Shown here: piece after piece, positions 24,733-32,997 of the stretch
How positions within the stretch are numbered: the stretch's first letter is position 1
Layout of the letters: every line of letters starts with the position of its first letter
DNA from: Aurantimonas marianensis
Lineage (GTDB): Bacteria; Pseudomonadota; Alphaproteobacteria; Rhizobiales; Rhizobiaceae
DNA: 64,000 nt
NCBI RefSeq assembly: GCF_024195285.1
Contig: NZ_JALHBS010000070.1
Coordinates: 1 to 64,000 of the forward strand
Direction: 5' to 3'
Made by a program: the position numbers and the translations under genes
Notes under the pieces: generated by a model
What the model was told of the DNA's origin: nothing
What the model saw: the letters and a program-made list of their open reading frames with translations, nothing else
The model's database searches: none

Positions 24733-26258
24733 GCGGGTGCGTCTGGCGATTCCGCTTCGCTTGGCGCCCGGCTCTGGCGGCGGCGTCCCAAAACGATCGG
24801 TACGATCACAACCAGTGCCGCGAGGATGTAGAGGACGATCGAATTGCCGGACTGGAGGAGGATGGCATAGTCTCCCGCCGAGATCGAAAGCGCGCGCCGG
24901 AGGTTGTCCTCAAAAAGTCCGCCGAGCACGAAGCCGAGAATGACCGGAGCCAGCGAGAACTTCATCTTGCGCAGCAACCAGCCGAACACCCCGAGTCCGA
25001 TGATCATGTAGAGATCATGCGGATTGGAGACCACCGAATAGACACCGATAAAGGCAAGCACCGCGATCATCGGAGTCAGGAACTGCTGCGGAATGGTCAG
25101 CATCCGGGCGAAGAGACCGACGAGCGGCAGGTTGATCACGAGCAGCGCGATGTTGCCGATATACATGGACGCGATCAGACCCCAGGCGATCTCGGGGCGC
25201 TGCGTGAACATCATCGGGCCGGGGGTGACGTTGAAGAGCAGGAGCGCGCCGAGAAGGATGGCCGTGGTGCCGGAACCGGGAATGCCCAGCGTCAACATCG
25301 GCACCATCGCGCCGCCCGCTGCGGCGTTGTTGGCTGATTCGGGCGCCGCGAGACCGCGCGGATCGCCCGTGCCGAAGCCTTCGGAATTGGGCGCCATGCG
25401 CTTTTCCGTGCCATAGGCGACGGCCGAGGCGACCGAGGCCCCGGTGCCCGGCAGGATGCCGATGAAAAACCCGATAACCGAGCCGCGCAGGATCGTCCAT
25501 TTGCAGTAGCTGAGATCTTTTAGTGAAACGAAGCTCTTGTCGATCTTCAACGCCTTCAGCGTGCCGGAAGCCTGCTGTTCGACGAGATAAATCAGTTCGG
25601 CCATGCCGAACAGTCCGATCACCACGACCAGAAAGTCGATTCCCGCCAGGATGTCGGGGATACCGAAGGTGTAGCGGGCGACTCCGGTATTCGCGTCGAT
25701 GCCGATCGAGGCGAGCATCAGTCCGATGGTCGCACCGAGAAGCGTCTTGATCGGGTTACTGCCGACGAGCGAGGCGAGCGAGGCGAAGGCGAAGACCATC
25801 AGCGCGACATAGTCCGACGGGGAGAAGGTAACCGCGAAGCCGGCGAGAAGAGGGCCGAAGAGGCTCATCAAGATCACCGAGAAGGTGCCGCCGATGAAGG
25901 ACGCCACGGCCGAAAGCGACAATGCCCGTCCCGCTTCGCCCTTCTTGGCCATGGGGTTGCCGTCGAGCGTCGTCATCACCGCGCCGGCATCGCCGGGCAC
26001 GTTGAGCAGGATCGAGGAGATGCGTCCGCCATATTCGGCCCCGTAATAGATGCCGGCGAGCAGGATCAGTGCCGATTCGGGAGGCAGGCCGAGGCCGTAG
26101 GCAATCGGCAGAAGGATCGCCACCCCGTTGATCGGTCCGATACCCGGCAGCGCGCCGATCAGCGTTCCCGCGAAGCAGCCGCCAAGGACGAGGAAGAGGT
26201 TGAAGGGGCTCAGCGCGACGGTGAAGCCGGTGGCGAGACCGGAGATGACGGCGTCCAT
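24729..26258 (-). CDS. tctA: Tripartite tricarboxylate transporter, large permease
   Basis: A 509-residue polytopic protein with about 11-12 membrane segments and the two conserved TctA loops, ALPGIGPINGVAILLPIAYGL near the N-terminus and GILPGTGASVASAVAYGTEKR near residue 270. The stretch GIPGSGTTAILLGALLLFNVTPGP follows. It forms the translocation pathway for a carboxylate delivered by TctC. It lies 7 bp after tctB and overlaps the AbrB-family gene by 4 bp. Confidence 0.96.
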   Translation of the reverse strand: MDAVISGLATGFTVALSPFNLFLVLGGCFAGTLIGALPGIGPINGVAILLPIAYGLGLPPESALILLAGIYYGAEYGGRISSILLNVPGDAGAVMTTLDGNPMAKKGEAGRALSLSAVASFIGGTFSVILMSLFGPLLAGFAVTFSPSDYVALMVFAFASLASLVGSNPIKTLLGATIGLMLASIGIDANTGVARYTFGIPDILAGIDFLVVVIGLFGMAELIYLVEQQASGTLKALKIDKSFVSLKDLSYCKWTILRGSVIGFFIGILPGTGASVASAVAYGTEKRMAPNSEGFGTGDPRGLAAPESANNAAAGGAMVPMLTLGIPGSGTTAILLGALLLFNVTPGPMMFTQRPEIAWGLIASMYIGNIALLVINLPLVGLFARMLTIPQQFLTPMIAVLAFIGVYSVVSNPHDLYMIIGLGVFGWLLRKMKFSLAPVILGFVLGGLFEDNLRRALSISAGDYAILLQSGNSIVLYILAALVVIVPIVLGRRRQSRAPSEAESPDAPA

Positions 26259-26265
26259 TACGGCC

Positions 26266-26706
26266 TCAGAGGATCGAGTTCAGGATGCCCGCGGGCAGGT
26301 TCAGTTCCAGCGGGCCGGTGCAGAGGAAGTAACCGACGATGCTGGTCACGGCGCTGAACAGGAGCGCGGAGAAGAGCTTGGAGCCGAGCATCAGCGACAG
26401 GCCGGCGCAAAAGAGGAACGTCGACAGAATGAAGCCGAGCGGCTCGTACAGCCAGGCGTAAAGACTCAGCATGATGACGAGCGCTCCCAGACGCAGCCAG
26501 GTGGGGCCGGCGATGCCAAGCCGATCGACCTCTGGCCGAAGGGCCAGCGGAACGAGACAGGCGATCGCGACGACACCAAGAATCCGCGGCCAGCTTTCTG
26601 GGCCGAGCGGATCGTACTGGAAGGGTGCTTTGATGACGGTGAATGCGATGAAGGTGTAACCGATCGCGATCAACAGCAGCACGCCCGAAAAGAGCCGGTC
26701 GGCCAT
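26266..26706 (-). CDS. tctB: Tripartite tricarboxylate transporter, small membrane subunit
   Basis: 146 residues with four hydrophobic segments, including the family motif YDPLGPESWPRILGVVAI after the first helix (canonical PGxxPxxxG region). The start is MADRLFSG at 26706 with AGAGGG upstream; the ATG 13 codons earlier lies in the tctC-tctB spacer and has no RBS. It partners TctA in the membrane. Confidence 0.9.
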   Translation of the reverse strand: MADRLFSGVLLLIAIGYTFIAFTVIKAPFQYDPLGPESWPRILGVVAIACLVPLALRPEVDRLGIAGPTWLRLGALVIMLSLYAWLYEPLGFILSTFLFCAGLSLMLGSKLFSALLFSAVTSIVGYFLCTGPLELNLPAGILNSIL

Positions 26707-26753
26707 GGGACCCTCTTGCCTTACAGGATGCGGAAGGGTGGGCATTCGGCGAT

Positions 26754-26785
26754 CGGGCGGCGGACAGGTTTCGGCCCGCCGCCCG
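26754..26785. promoter_or_regulatory. Intercistronic hairpin between tctC and tctB
   Basis: CGGGCGGCG pairs perfectly with CGCCGCCCG around a 14-nt loop, 13 bp after the tctC stop in the direction of transcription. There is no T-tract, so it is probably an attenuator or mRNA 3'-end stabiliser. Confidence 0.6.
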
Positions 26786-26798
26786 CTCGGAGACGCCC

Positions 26799-27770
26799 CT
26801 ATTCGATGAGGCCTGCTTCCTTGGCGATACCGCGCATGCGGCCGACGCGGTCAAGCATGTCGGCGTTCATTTCCTCGCCGCTCATCTTCAACGGAAGGAG
26901 CCCCTTCTCCTTGACCATTTCGTTCCAGCCGTTGGCCGCATAGGCCTTCTGAAAATGATCGGCCCAGGCATTGTAGGCCTCGTCGGACACGTCCTTGCCC
27001 ATGTAGAAGCCGCGGACGATCGGCCACTCGGCGTCGTATCCCTGCTCCTTGGCGGTGGGGAGTTCGGCGAAGGGCTCTTCCAGGCGCTCGGGGCTCATCA
27101 CCGCGAGAATGCGCATCTGTCCCGTCTCCAGATGCGGGACCATTTCGCCGACGTCGCCCATATAGACCTGGATGGATCCTCCAAGCAGACCGGCGATGGC
27201 ATCGCCGCCGCCATCGAAGGCGACGTAGCGCATCTTCTTCGGGTCGATTTCCTTGGAGCGAAGCAGGATCGCGGCCTTCATCCAATCTTGCGAACCGACC
27301 GAACCGCCAGCTCCGATGACGAGCGAAGACACGTCTTCCTCGGCGGCCTTCATCAGATCGTCGAGCGTCTGGAAGGGGCTGTCCCCCCTGACCACCACGG
27401 CGCCGTAGTCGGTCCCGGCCGTGGCCAGGAACCGGACGTCCTTTTCCGTCCACTCGCCGTACTTGCCGGTCGCCATGTTCAGGAGCGAGCCGGAGGAGAA
27501 GGCGACGATGGCGTTCGGATCGTCCGTCCGCGTGGTGTTGAAGAGATTGATGGCGACGGCGCCGATGCCGCCTGGCATGAAGGTCACGGCGACGGGCGTG
27601 TCGAACTGATCCTTCAGCCCGGTCTGCGCGACGCGGCAGGTCAGGTCGAACCCGCCGCCCGGTTTGGCCGGAGCGACGCATTCCGGCTTTTCGATCGGGG
27701 ACTGCGCGAATGCCGACCCGCCAAGGATTGTTGCGGCGACGAGCGCCGATGCGAAACTCTTGAACATCAT
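26799..27770 (-). CDS. tctC: Tripartite tricarboxylate transporter substrate-binding protein
   Basis: A 323-residue periplasmic binding protein with a cleavable signal (SALVAATILGGSAFA^QSP). TctC-fold markers are CVAPAKPGGGFDLTCR, the glycine-rich first ligand loop, MPGGIGAVAINLF, IGAGGSVGSQD, YVAFDGGGDAIAGLLGGSIQV, and AVMSPERLEEPF. PGGGFD and GGIG form the loops that bind a dicarboxylate or tricarboxylate through water molecules. GGGAGGATCC precedes ATG 27770. It is divergent from tctD, whose product probably controls it. Confidence 0.95.
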   Translation of the reverse strand: MMFKSFASALVAATILGGSAFAQSPIEKPECVAPAKPGGGFDLTCRVAQTGLKDQFDTPVAVTFMPGGIGAVAINLFNTTRTDDPNAIVAFSSGSLLNMATGKYGEWTEKDVRFLATAGTDYGAVVVRGDSPFQTLDDLMKAAEEDVSSLVIGAGGSVGSQDWMKAAILLRSKEIDPKKMRYVAFDGGGDAIAGLLGGSIQVYMGDVGEMVPHLETGQMRILAVMSPERLEEPFAELPTAKEQGYDAEWPIVRGFYMGKDVSDEAYNAWADHFQKAYAANGWNEMVKEKGLLPLKMSGEEMNADMLDRVGRMRGIAKEAGLIE

Positions 27771-27906
27771 GATGGATCCTCCCTGTCCACGCTGGGAGCA
27801 GCGCGCATGGACTGTCTGGCCTCATTGCTGGGCGTTCGACATGCGGTTGAAATGAATGATGGTGCCCGAAAGCGCCCTCTCTCCCGTCTCTCTTGTAACC
27901 GGGCAG

Positions 27907-27988
27907 GCTGACACGGTCTTGACCTGTCGCTGACACGAAGCTGACACCGGTCGATTTGGACCGCTGTCACACCCGTCGGTGGTGTCAC
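27907..27988. promoter_or_regulatory. Helically phased response-regulator binding sites
   Basis: GCTGACAC occurs at 27907, 27929 and 27940 (spacings 22 and 11 bp), followed by GCTGTCAC at 27963 (23 bp further) and GGTGTCAC at 27981. Direct repeats with one- and two-turn spacing are typical of OmpR/PhoB-type regulators such as TctD. They lie between divergent tctC and tctD. A GATAAT hexamer at 28004-28009 could be the -10 of tctD, leaving almost no leader before ATG 28019. Confidence 0.65.
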
Positions 27989-28018
27989 AAGCCGGGCGGC
28001 GATGATAATTGAGTCCGC

Positions 28019-28690
28019 ATGCGTATCCTGCTCGTCGAAGACAACGCCGATCTTGCCGAAGCCCTGCTGGACCGGTTCCGCGGGGAGGGCCATGCCGTCG
28101 ATCTGGAGACGGACGGGAATGACGCGGCCGCGCTCCTGACGCATGCGGGCTTCGATCTCGTCATTCTCGACATCAACCTGCCGGGCATGGACGGCTACAA
28201 CGTGTTGCGCGCCATGCGCACGCGCGGCGACACCACGCCGGTTCTGATCTTGACCGCGCGCTCCGAGATCGACGATCGCATCGTCGGACTCGACGTCGGT
28301 GCCGACGACTACATCGTCAAACCCGTGGACTTCAGGGAGCTCGCCGCCCGCTGCCGCGCGCTGACGAGGCGCCACAGTGGCGAGGCCACGAACCGCTTCG
28401 TGTGCGGGGCGTTCGAGTTCGACCGGGCGGCACGCCGCGCCATGCTGAACAATGTCGATCTGGAACTGCGTCAGCGCGAGGTGCAGATGTTGGAGGTCTT
28501 TCTGGGCTCGCTCGACCGGGTGATGACAAAGGAGGAGGTGGCCGATCGGGTCTACCGGTTCGACGAGGCGCCAAGCCTCAACGCTGTCGAACAAACGCTC
28601 ACCCGCCTTCGCCGCAAACTGGAAGGTTCGCCCCTGTCCATCCGCACCATCCGTGGGCTTGGCTATATCGCTAATGTCCAGGACCGTTGA
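28019..28690 (+). CDS. tctD: OmpR-family response regulator of tricarboxylate transport
   Basis: A 223-residue receiver plus winged-helix regulator. Receiver: acidic pair ED8-9, phospho-acceptor Asp51 (VILDINLPG), Thr in LTARS, Lys in YIVKPVDF. DNA-binding domain from about residue 125 with ELRQREVQMLEVFL and VEQTLTRLRRKL...IRTIRGLGYI. It overlaps the kinase gene by 17 bp and is divergent from tctC, the classical TctDE layout, so it likely activates tctCBA in response to a carboxylate. Confidence 0.95.
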   Translation: MRILLVEDNADLAEALLDRFRGEGHAVDLETDGNDAAALLTHAGFDLVILDINLPGMDGYNVLRAMRTRGDTTPVLILTARSEIDDRIVGLDVGADDYIVKPVDFRELAARCRALTRRHSGEATNRFVCGAFEFDRAARRAMLNNVDLELRQREVQMLEVFLGSLDRVMTKEEVADRVYRFDEAPSLNAVEQTLTRLRRKLEGSPLSIRTIRGLGYIANVQDR

Positions 28691-30107
28691 GAATGGCCGC
28701 CCCTATTCGCTGCGACGGCGGCTGACGATTGGCGTCGGTTTCTTTCTCGGCTTGATCCTCTTGCTTCTGTCCGCCGCCTTGTGGAGCTATGCACGCGCCG
28801 CGGCCAATCAGACCTACGATCTGCTTCTCAGCGGCGCGGCGATCACCATACTGGAGCGAATCGCCATTACACCGACGGGGATCGAGGTCGATCTCGCTCC
28901 GGCGGCGCTCGACATCCTGTCCCTGGCCGAGTCGGATCGCGTCTTTTACCGCATCCTCGACGGCGAGGGCCGAACCCTTACGGGCTCGGACGACCTGCCG
29001 CCGCCGCCACTCGAGCGGGATGAGCGGGCGACTTTCTACGACGATGTCTACAGCGGGGAGCCCGTCCGCTTCGTCGTGCGCGGGCGCAACCTGATAGGTC
29101 TTGAGCACCCGCAATGGGTGGGCGTTCAGATCGGCCAGACGCGACTGGCCCGCGACGAACTGCAGATGGATTTTTTCCTCCGCGGCATGATTCCCCTCGC
29201 CGGGCTTGCGCTGGCTTCGCTCGTCTTCGTCCGGCTCGGCATCGGCCTCGCCATGCGGCCGCTCTTGGGGCTCGAACGCGACATTCAGGCGCGCAAGCCT
29301 TCCGATCTTGCCGGAATCAAATTCGCGCCGCCGCGTGAAGTGGAAGGTCTGATTCACGCGATCAACGGGTTTATGCGCCGGCTCGATCAGAGCAAGGATA
29401 ACGCCCAGACATTCATCGCCGACGTGTCCCATCAACTTCGCACGTCGCTTTCGGCGCTACAAAGCCAAATCCAGCTCGCCCGAGAGGCGCCCACCGCTCG
29501 GATCGCCGGCGAGAGGCTGACGAGAGCCGAGGAGCAAGCCGACCGCACCATCCGCCTGACCAACCAGCTACTGTCGCACGCCATGGTGCTCCATCGCGCC
29601 GACGCCCTCGAACACCAGTCGGTCGACCTCATCGACGTCATCCGGAACCTGATCGAGGAAGTCTTGCGCGGCAACCGGGCGCATTCGGCGGAGTTCGGCG
29701 TGGACAGCGAGGCGCTCCAGAACCGGCCGGCCGTTATTGACGGGGATCCGATCGCCCTGCGTGAGGCGCTGCGCAATCTGGTTGACAACGCATTGCGGCA
29801 CGGCCCCGAAAACAATTCGATTCAGTTTACCCTGGCTCCGGCGCGGATCGGGACGCGTCCCGCCCTGCGGATCGCGGTCATCGATAGCGGCCCGGGAATT
29901 CCGGCCAATGAACGCGCGCGCGTCACCGAGCGGTTCTATTCGCGCGGCCACAAGGGTGGTTCGGGCCTCGGCCTTGCCATTGTGGCGGCGGTCGCAACGA
30001 GCCATGGGGGCCGGCTCGAACTCAGCGAGGCGCCAGGCGGCGGTCTGTGCGCTACCTTCGTCGTGCCCACCTCCTCGATGGTCAGGCAGGGAGACGGTTC
30101 ACCTTGA
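28674..30107 (+). CDS. tctE: Sensor histidine kinase of tricarboxylate transport
   Basis: A 477-residue membrane kinase with TM1 about residues 18-38, a periplasmic domain of about 130 residues, TM2 near 180-200, HAMP-like linker, H box with His253 (FIADVSHQLRTSLSAL), N box (REALRNLVDNALRHG) and G boxes (DSGPGIP, GGSGLGLAIV). The H box has Ser where HisKA proteins usually have Pro (HQLRTP), which may alter phosphatase activity. The periplasmic part belongs to the short 2CSK_N type found in TctE. ATG 28674 overlaps tctD. Confidence 0.93.
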   Translation: MSRTVENGRPYSLRRRLTIGVGFFLGLILLLLSAALWSYARAAANQTYDLLLSGAAITILERIAITPTGIEVDLAPAALDILSLAESDRVFYRILDGEGRTLTGSDDLPPPPLERDERATFYDDVYSGEPVRFVVRGRNLIGLEHPQWVGVQIGQTRLARDELQMDFFLRGMIPLAGLALASLVFVRLGIGLAMRPLLGLERDIQARKPSDLAGIKFAPPREVEGLIHAINGFMRRLDQSKDNAQTFIADVSHQLRTSLSALQSQIQLAREAPTARIAGERLTRAEEQADRTIRLTNQLLSHAMVLHRADALEHQSVDLIDVIRNLIEEVLRGNRAHSAEFGVDSEALQNRPAVIDGDPIALREALRNLVDNALRHGPENNSIQFTLAPARIGTRPALRIAVIDSGPGIPANERARVTERFYSRGHKGGSGLGLAIVAAVATSHGGRLELSEAPGGGLCATFVVPTSSMVRQGDGSP

Positions 30108-31150
30108 GACAATTTCGCCGCCTCTTTCGCACGACATTGATTCTGATCGCTCTTGCCGGGAGTTGCGAGGGATCGGCTTGGGCCGCAACAACGCTCCGCA
30201 TCTGGAGTGCAACCGACACCGCCGCCATGACCGATCTGATCGATCGCTTCGAGGCCACTCATTCGACGATCGACATCGACTACCGCGAGTTCAACACCGC
30301 CGAATTGCACGCGGCTGTACTAGATGGCGGTGACGATGCGCCTGACGTCGTCATTTCATCGGCGATGGATCTTCAGGTCGATCTCGTCAATCGCGGCCTA
30401 GCCATCGCGGCGCGCGACATGCCGGAGCTACCGCAATGGTCGACCTGGCGCGGCGAACTGTTCGGGTTCACGGCCGAGCCGGTCGCCGTCGTCTACAACA
30501 AGCGCACATTCGAGGATCGCCCCCTGCCCCGGACCCGATCGGAACTGGCCAGTATGATACGCGACGATGCCGCTTTCTTCGCTCGGCGCATCGGTACCTA
30601 CGATATCCGCCAGTCCGGCGTCGGCTATCTGCTGGCTACTCAGGACGCGCAGCGCGGCTATCAGTTTTCTCGCCTTGTGGAGTCATTCGGCCGCGCCTTC
30701 GCGCGAACCTTTTGCTGCACGAGCGACATGATCGACGCCGTCGCGGAGGACGAGCTTTCGCTCGCCTACAACGTCATTGGGTCCTATGCCTACGAACGCG
30801 TCGCGGCCGATCCAAGGCTCGGAATTCTTCTCTTCGACGATTATGCACTGATCTTTTCTCGATCCGCCTTCATTCCGAAAAGCGCCTCCAACCGGGAGGC
30901 GGCTGAAGCCTTCATTCGCTATCTCTTGTCGCCCAACGGTCAGGCGACGATGCGCTCGGCGTCTCCGTTGCTTCCCCTCGATCTTCCAGAGAACCCGGAT
31001 GGCAAGGACTGGCGACCCGAATTCGTTCGGAACAAGCCGCTGGTTCCGATCCGCATGGGGCTCGGCCTCCTCACTTGGCTCGACGCGCTCAAGCGCCAGT
31101 CCTTCATCTCCGAGTGGGCGAAATCCATCGCCGGCCCGACGCCGCCGTAG
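30104..31150 (+). CDS. Orphan periplasmic solute-binding protein (Fe3+/2-aminoethylphosphonate ABC-type) coupled to tctDE
   Basis: A 348-residue binding protein of the extracellular family 1 type. The TTG start at 30104 overlaps the tctE stop, has AGGGAGACGG upstream and gives a clean signal peptide (RTTLILIALAGSCEGSAWA^ATT); ATG 30047 would place the signal after a 19-residue tail inside tctE. Mature features include LRIWSATDTAAMTDLIDRFE, VVISSAMDLQ, AVVYNKRTF, and SLAYNVIGSYAYER. No permease or ATPase gene is nearby. Coupling to a sensor kinase suggests it presents ligand to TctE as an accessory sensor, which is inference. Confidence 0.85.
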   Translation: MRQFRRLFRTTLILIALAGSCEGSAWAATTLRIWSATDTAAMTDLIDRFEATHSTIDIDYREFNTAELHAAVLDGGDDAPDVVISSAMDLQVDLVNRGLAIAARDMPELPQWSTWRGELFGFTAEPVAVVYNKRTFEDRPLPRTRSELASMIRDDAAFFARRIGTYDIRQSGVGYLLATQDAQRGYQFSRLVESFGRAFARTFCCTSDMIDAVAEDELSLAYNVIGSYAYERVAADPRLGILLFDDYALIFSRSAFIPKSASNREAAEAFIRYLLSPNGQATMRSASPLLPLDLPENPDGKDWRPEFVRNKPLVPIRMGLGLLTWLDALKRQSFISEWAKSIAGPTPP

Positions 31151-31547
31151 TCTCCTCGCCATGCAACTGGAGCGGGCGGATCCTTCGCCAATTGCCGGCG
31201 CCCGATCAACCCGATCGTGCCTTTCGGGTGTCGTCACTTCGAGAACGTCAACGCCGGCGGCTTGCACGGAGCAGACCAGCGCCGTAGCTGCCGGTCGATT
31301 CAATGCCGATGCGCTGAAGGTCTTCGAGTGAGCGCATGTGTGCAGCGAGCATGCGGAGCGTGAAGGCTGACAGATCGTGGAGTGCTATACCGACGCCGCA
31401 ATCTCCGGCGCCAGCATGATCCTTCGACCGGGGATAAAGACGCTCCTCACGGATGCTCAGGATGCCCACGAAGGACACAAAGGGCGGTCTCGCATGGAAG
31501 ACAGCGCGGATCGATTGCGCGCGAACACCCGTGAGATAAAGGAAGAA
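31151..31547. other. 397-bp gene-free interval with transposase trace
   Basis: No complete gene here. A minus-strand stretch at 31272-31340 resembles an IS110-family fragment. The 3' end of tRNA-Met borders the interval on the right, which is a common insertion neighbourhood. Confidence 0.5.
31272..31340 (-). pseudogene. Possible IS110-family transposase remnant
   Basis: Reads HMRSLEDLQRIGIESTGSYG followed by AGL, close to the IS110 transposase pattern (G-I-E-G-T-G-S-Y-G-A-G-L). Flanking residues do not match and no full ORF remains. Confidence 0.4.
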
Positions 31548-31624
31548 TGGTAGCGGAGGAGGGACTTGAACCCCCGACACGCGGATTATGATTCCGCTGC
31601 TCTAACCAGCTGAGCTACTCCGCC
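31548..31624 (-). tRNA. tRNA-Met (CAT), elongator type
   Basis: 77 nt with an encoded CCA end. The acceptor stem GGCGGAG pairs with CTCCGCT (one G-T pair), the D arm contains AGCTCAGCTGGTTAGAGC, the anticodon stem GCGGA/TCCGC encloses the loop ATCATAA with anticodon CAT, and the T arm is GGGGG-TTCAAGT-CCCTC. The A-T start-of-loop and absence of the initiator GGG/CCC anticodon stem pairs mark it as elongator methionine tRNA. Confidence 0.97.
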
Positions 31625-31970
31625 ATCTCACGGTGAGACGACCACTTCGGGTCGGCGGGGATATAGGAGGCGCGGGCGATGGCTGTCAATGGTCGCAGAT
31701 GCGTCCGCTCCGGCTGATTTGGCCCTCGCCGGCGAAATCGTCGCAACCCGCCATCAAGTCGCGACCCGCTCGCCGTCGGCAAGGAACGCGCCGGTGTCCA
31801 TCGCGGTCGCTCGCGCAGCTTATTGCGTCGGCCGACATCGCGGGACTGCCTCTTCCCCTTCATCCCTCGCCGGCACCGAGACCCGCAAGGATCGGCCTCT
31901 GACGCCGATCCTTGCGGCGAGGCCGCCGCTTCGCTAGGTCCGGTGCGACATCATCAGGAGAGAGCGCATC
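31625..31970. other. 346-bp interval between tRNA-Met and Gfo/Idh gene
   Basis: No coding sequence is supported. It should contain the tRNA promoter at its left edge (reading leftward) and the promoter of the dehydrogenase at its right. The only clear structure is the 13-bp hairpin at 31884-31916. Confidence 0.55.
31884..31916. promoter_or_regulatory. Perfect 13-bp inverted repeat upstream of Gfo/Idh gene
   Basis: CGCAAGGATCGGC and its exact complement GCCGATCCTTGCG flank a 7-nt loop, 54 bp before ATG 31971. There is no T-tract on the plus side, so it could be an operator or 5'-UTR hairpin. Confidence 0.6.
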
Positions 31971-32936
31971 ATGTACCCACGAATTGCGGTCGTCGGTTGC
32001 GGACAATGGGGCCAGAACCACATCCGGACCCTCGCCGAACTCGGCGCGCTCGCGGGGGCGGCCGATCGCCACGAGGACCGCGCGGAGGCCTTCGCAAAGC
32101 GCTACGACGTCAAGGCGCTGACCCCCGAGGCGGCGATCGCGGCGTCCGACATCGACGCGCTCGTCCTGGCGCTCCCGGCGGCCGCCCACGGGCCCATGGC
32201 GCGCGCGGCCTTCGCGGCGGGCAAGGACGTCCTCATCGAAAAGCCGATCGCGCTCGATCCGGCCGACGCGGAAAAAACCGCCGCGGCGGCGCGCGCGGCC
32301 GGACGCTTGTTGATGGTCGGACACGTGGTCCGCTTTCACCCGGTGTTCCAGCGGCTGTGCGAGATCGTCGCAGAAGGGCGGATCGGCACGGTCAGGCACA
32401 TGATTTCGAACCGGATGGGTCTGGGGCGGTTTCCCAGCATGGATGCCGTGTGGGATCTCGCGCCGCACGATCTGTCGCTGGTCCTCCGCCTGGCCAACGG
32501 GTATCCCGAGCGGGTGATCTGTCATCGCCGCACGGTGCTCAGCGACACAACCGACATTGCCGACATCATGCTGGAATTTTCCGGCGGAATCGGCGCCGAG
32601 ATTCACGTCTCGCGGGTCTCGCCCTATCGCGACCGTCGCTTCTCGGTGATCGGGACCGAGGGAATGCTGACCTTCGACGATCTGGCTCCCGAAGGCGAAA
32701 AACTGGCGCTCTACGCCCACAAGGTCCGGCGAGCCGGCGCGACATTCGACTTCGACAACGCACCCGCGGAATTTCTTTCGACCGAACCGGGCTTGCCGCT
32801 CGATCGCGAACTGCGGCACTTCCTCGACTGCATCATGACCCGAACCGAGCCGGAAACGGGCGCCAGCGAAGCGGTCGAAACCGTCCGGATCCTGTCGCTG
32901 GCCGCGCCGCTTTCGTCGCCGGACCCGGCGGACTGA
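31971..32936 (+). CDS. Gfo/Idh/MocA-family NAD(P)-dependent oxidoreductase
   Basis: 321 residues. N-terminal Rossmann domain with VVGCGQWGQNHIR (residues 7-19), the family EKPIAL motif with its catalytic lysine near residue 100, GHVVRFHPVFQRL, and WDLAPHDLSLVL carrying the active-site Asp/His pair in the C-terminal alpha/beta domain. The motif context resembles UDP-N-acetylhexosamine 3-dehydrogenases (WlbA/GnnA type) more than inositol dehydrogenases. In Rhizobiales GnnA helps build diaminoglucose lipid A, but no GnnB aminotransferase gene is adjacent here, so that role is uncertain. AGGAGAGAGCG precedes the start. Confidence 0.82.
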   Translation: MYPRIAVVGCGQWGQNHIRTLAELGALAGAADRHEDRAEAFAKRYDVKALTPEAAIAASDIDALVLALPAAAHGPMARAAFAAGKDVLIEKPIALDPADAEKTAAAARAAGRLLMVGHVVRFHPVFQRLCEIVAEGRIGTVRHMISNRMGLGRFPSMDAVWDLAPHDLSLVLRLANGYPERVICHRRTVLSDTTDIADIMLEFSGGIGAEIHVSRVSPYRDRRFSVIGTEGMLTFDDLAPEGEKLALYAHKVRRAGATFDFDNAPAEFLSTEPGLPLDRELRHFLDCIMTRTEPETGASEAVETVRILSLAAPLSSPDPAD

Positions 32937-32997
32937 TACCGGCCAGCAGTGCGGCAACAGGAACGATCGTCGCGAAAAAATGACGCGTCCGGGCGCC

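Noticed and set aside
31248-31580. 110-codon minus-strand ORF overlapping tRNA-Met
   Set aside because: Its N-terminus is a translation of the tRNA 3' end; only a short internal stretch looks like a transposase trace.
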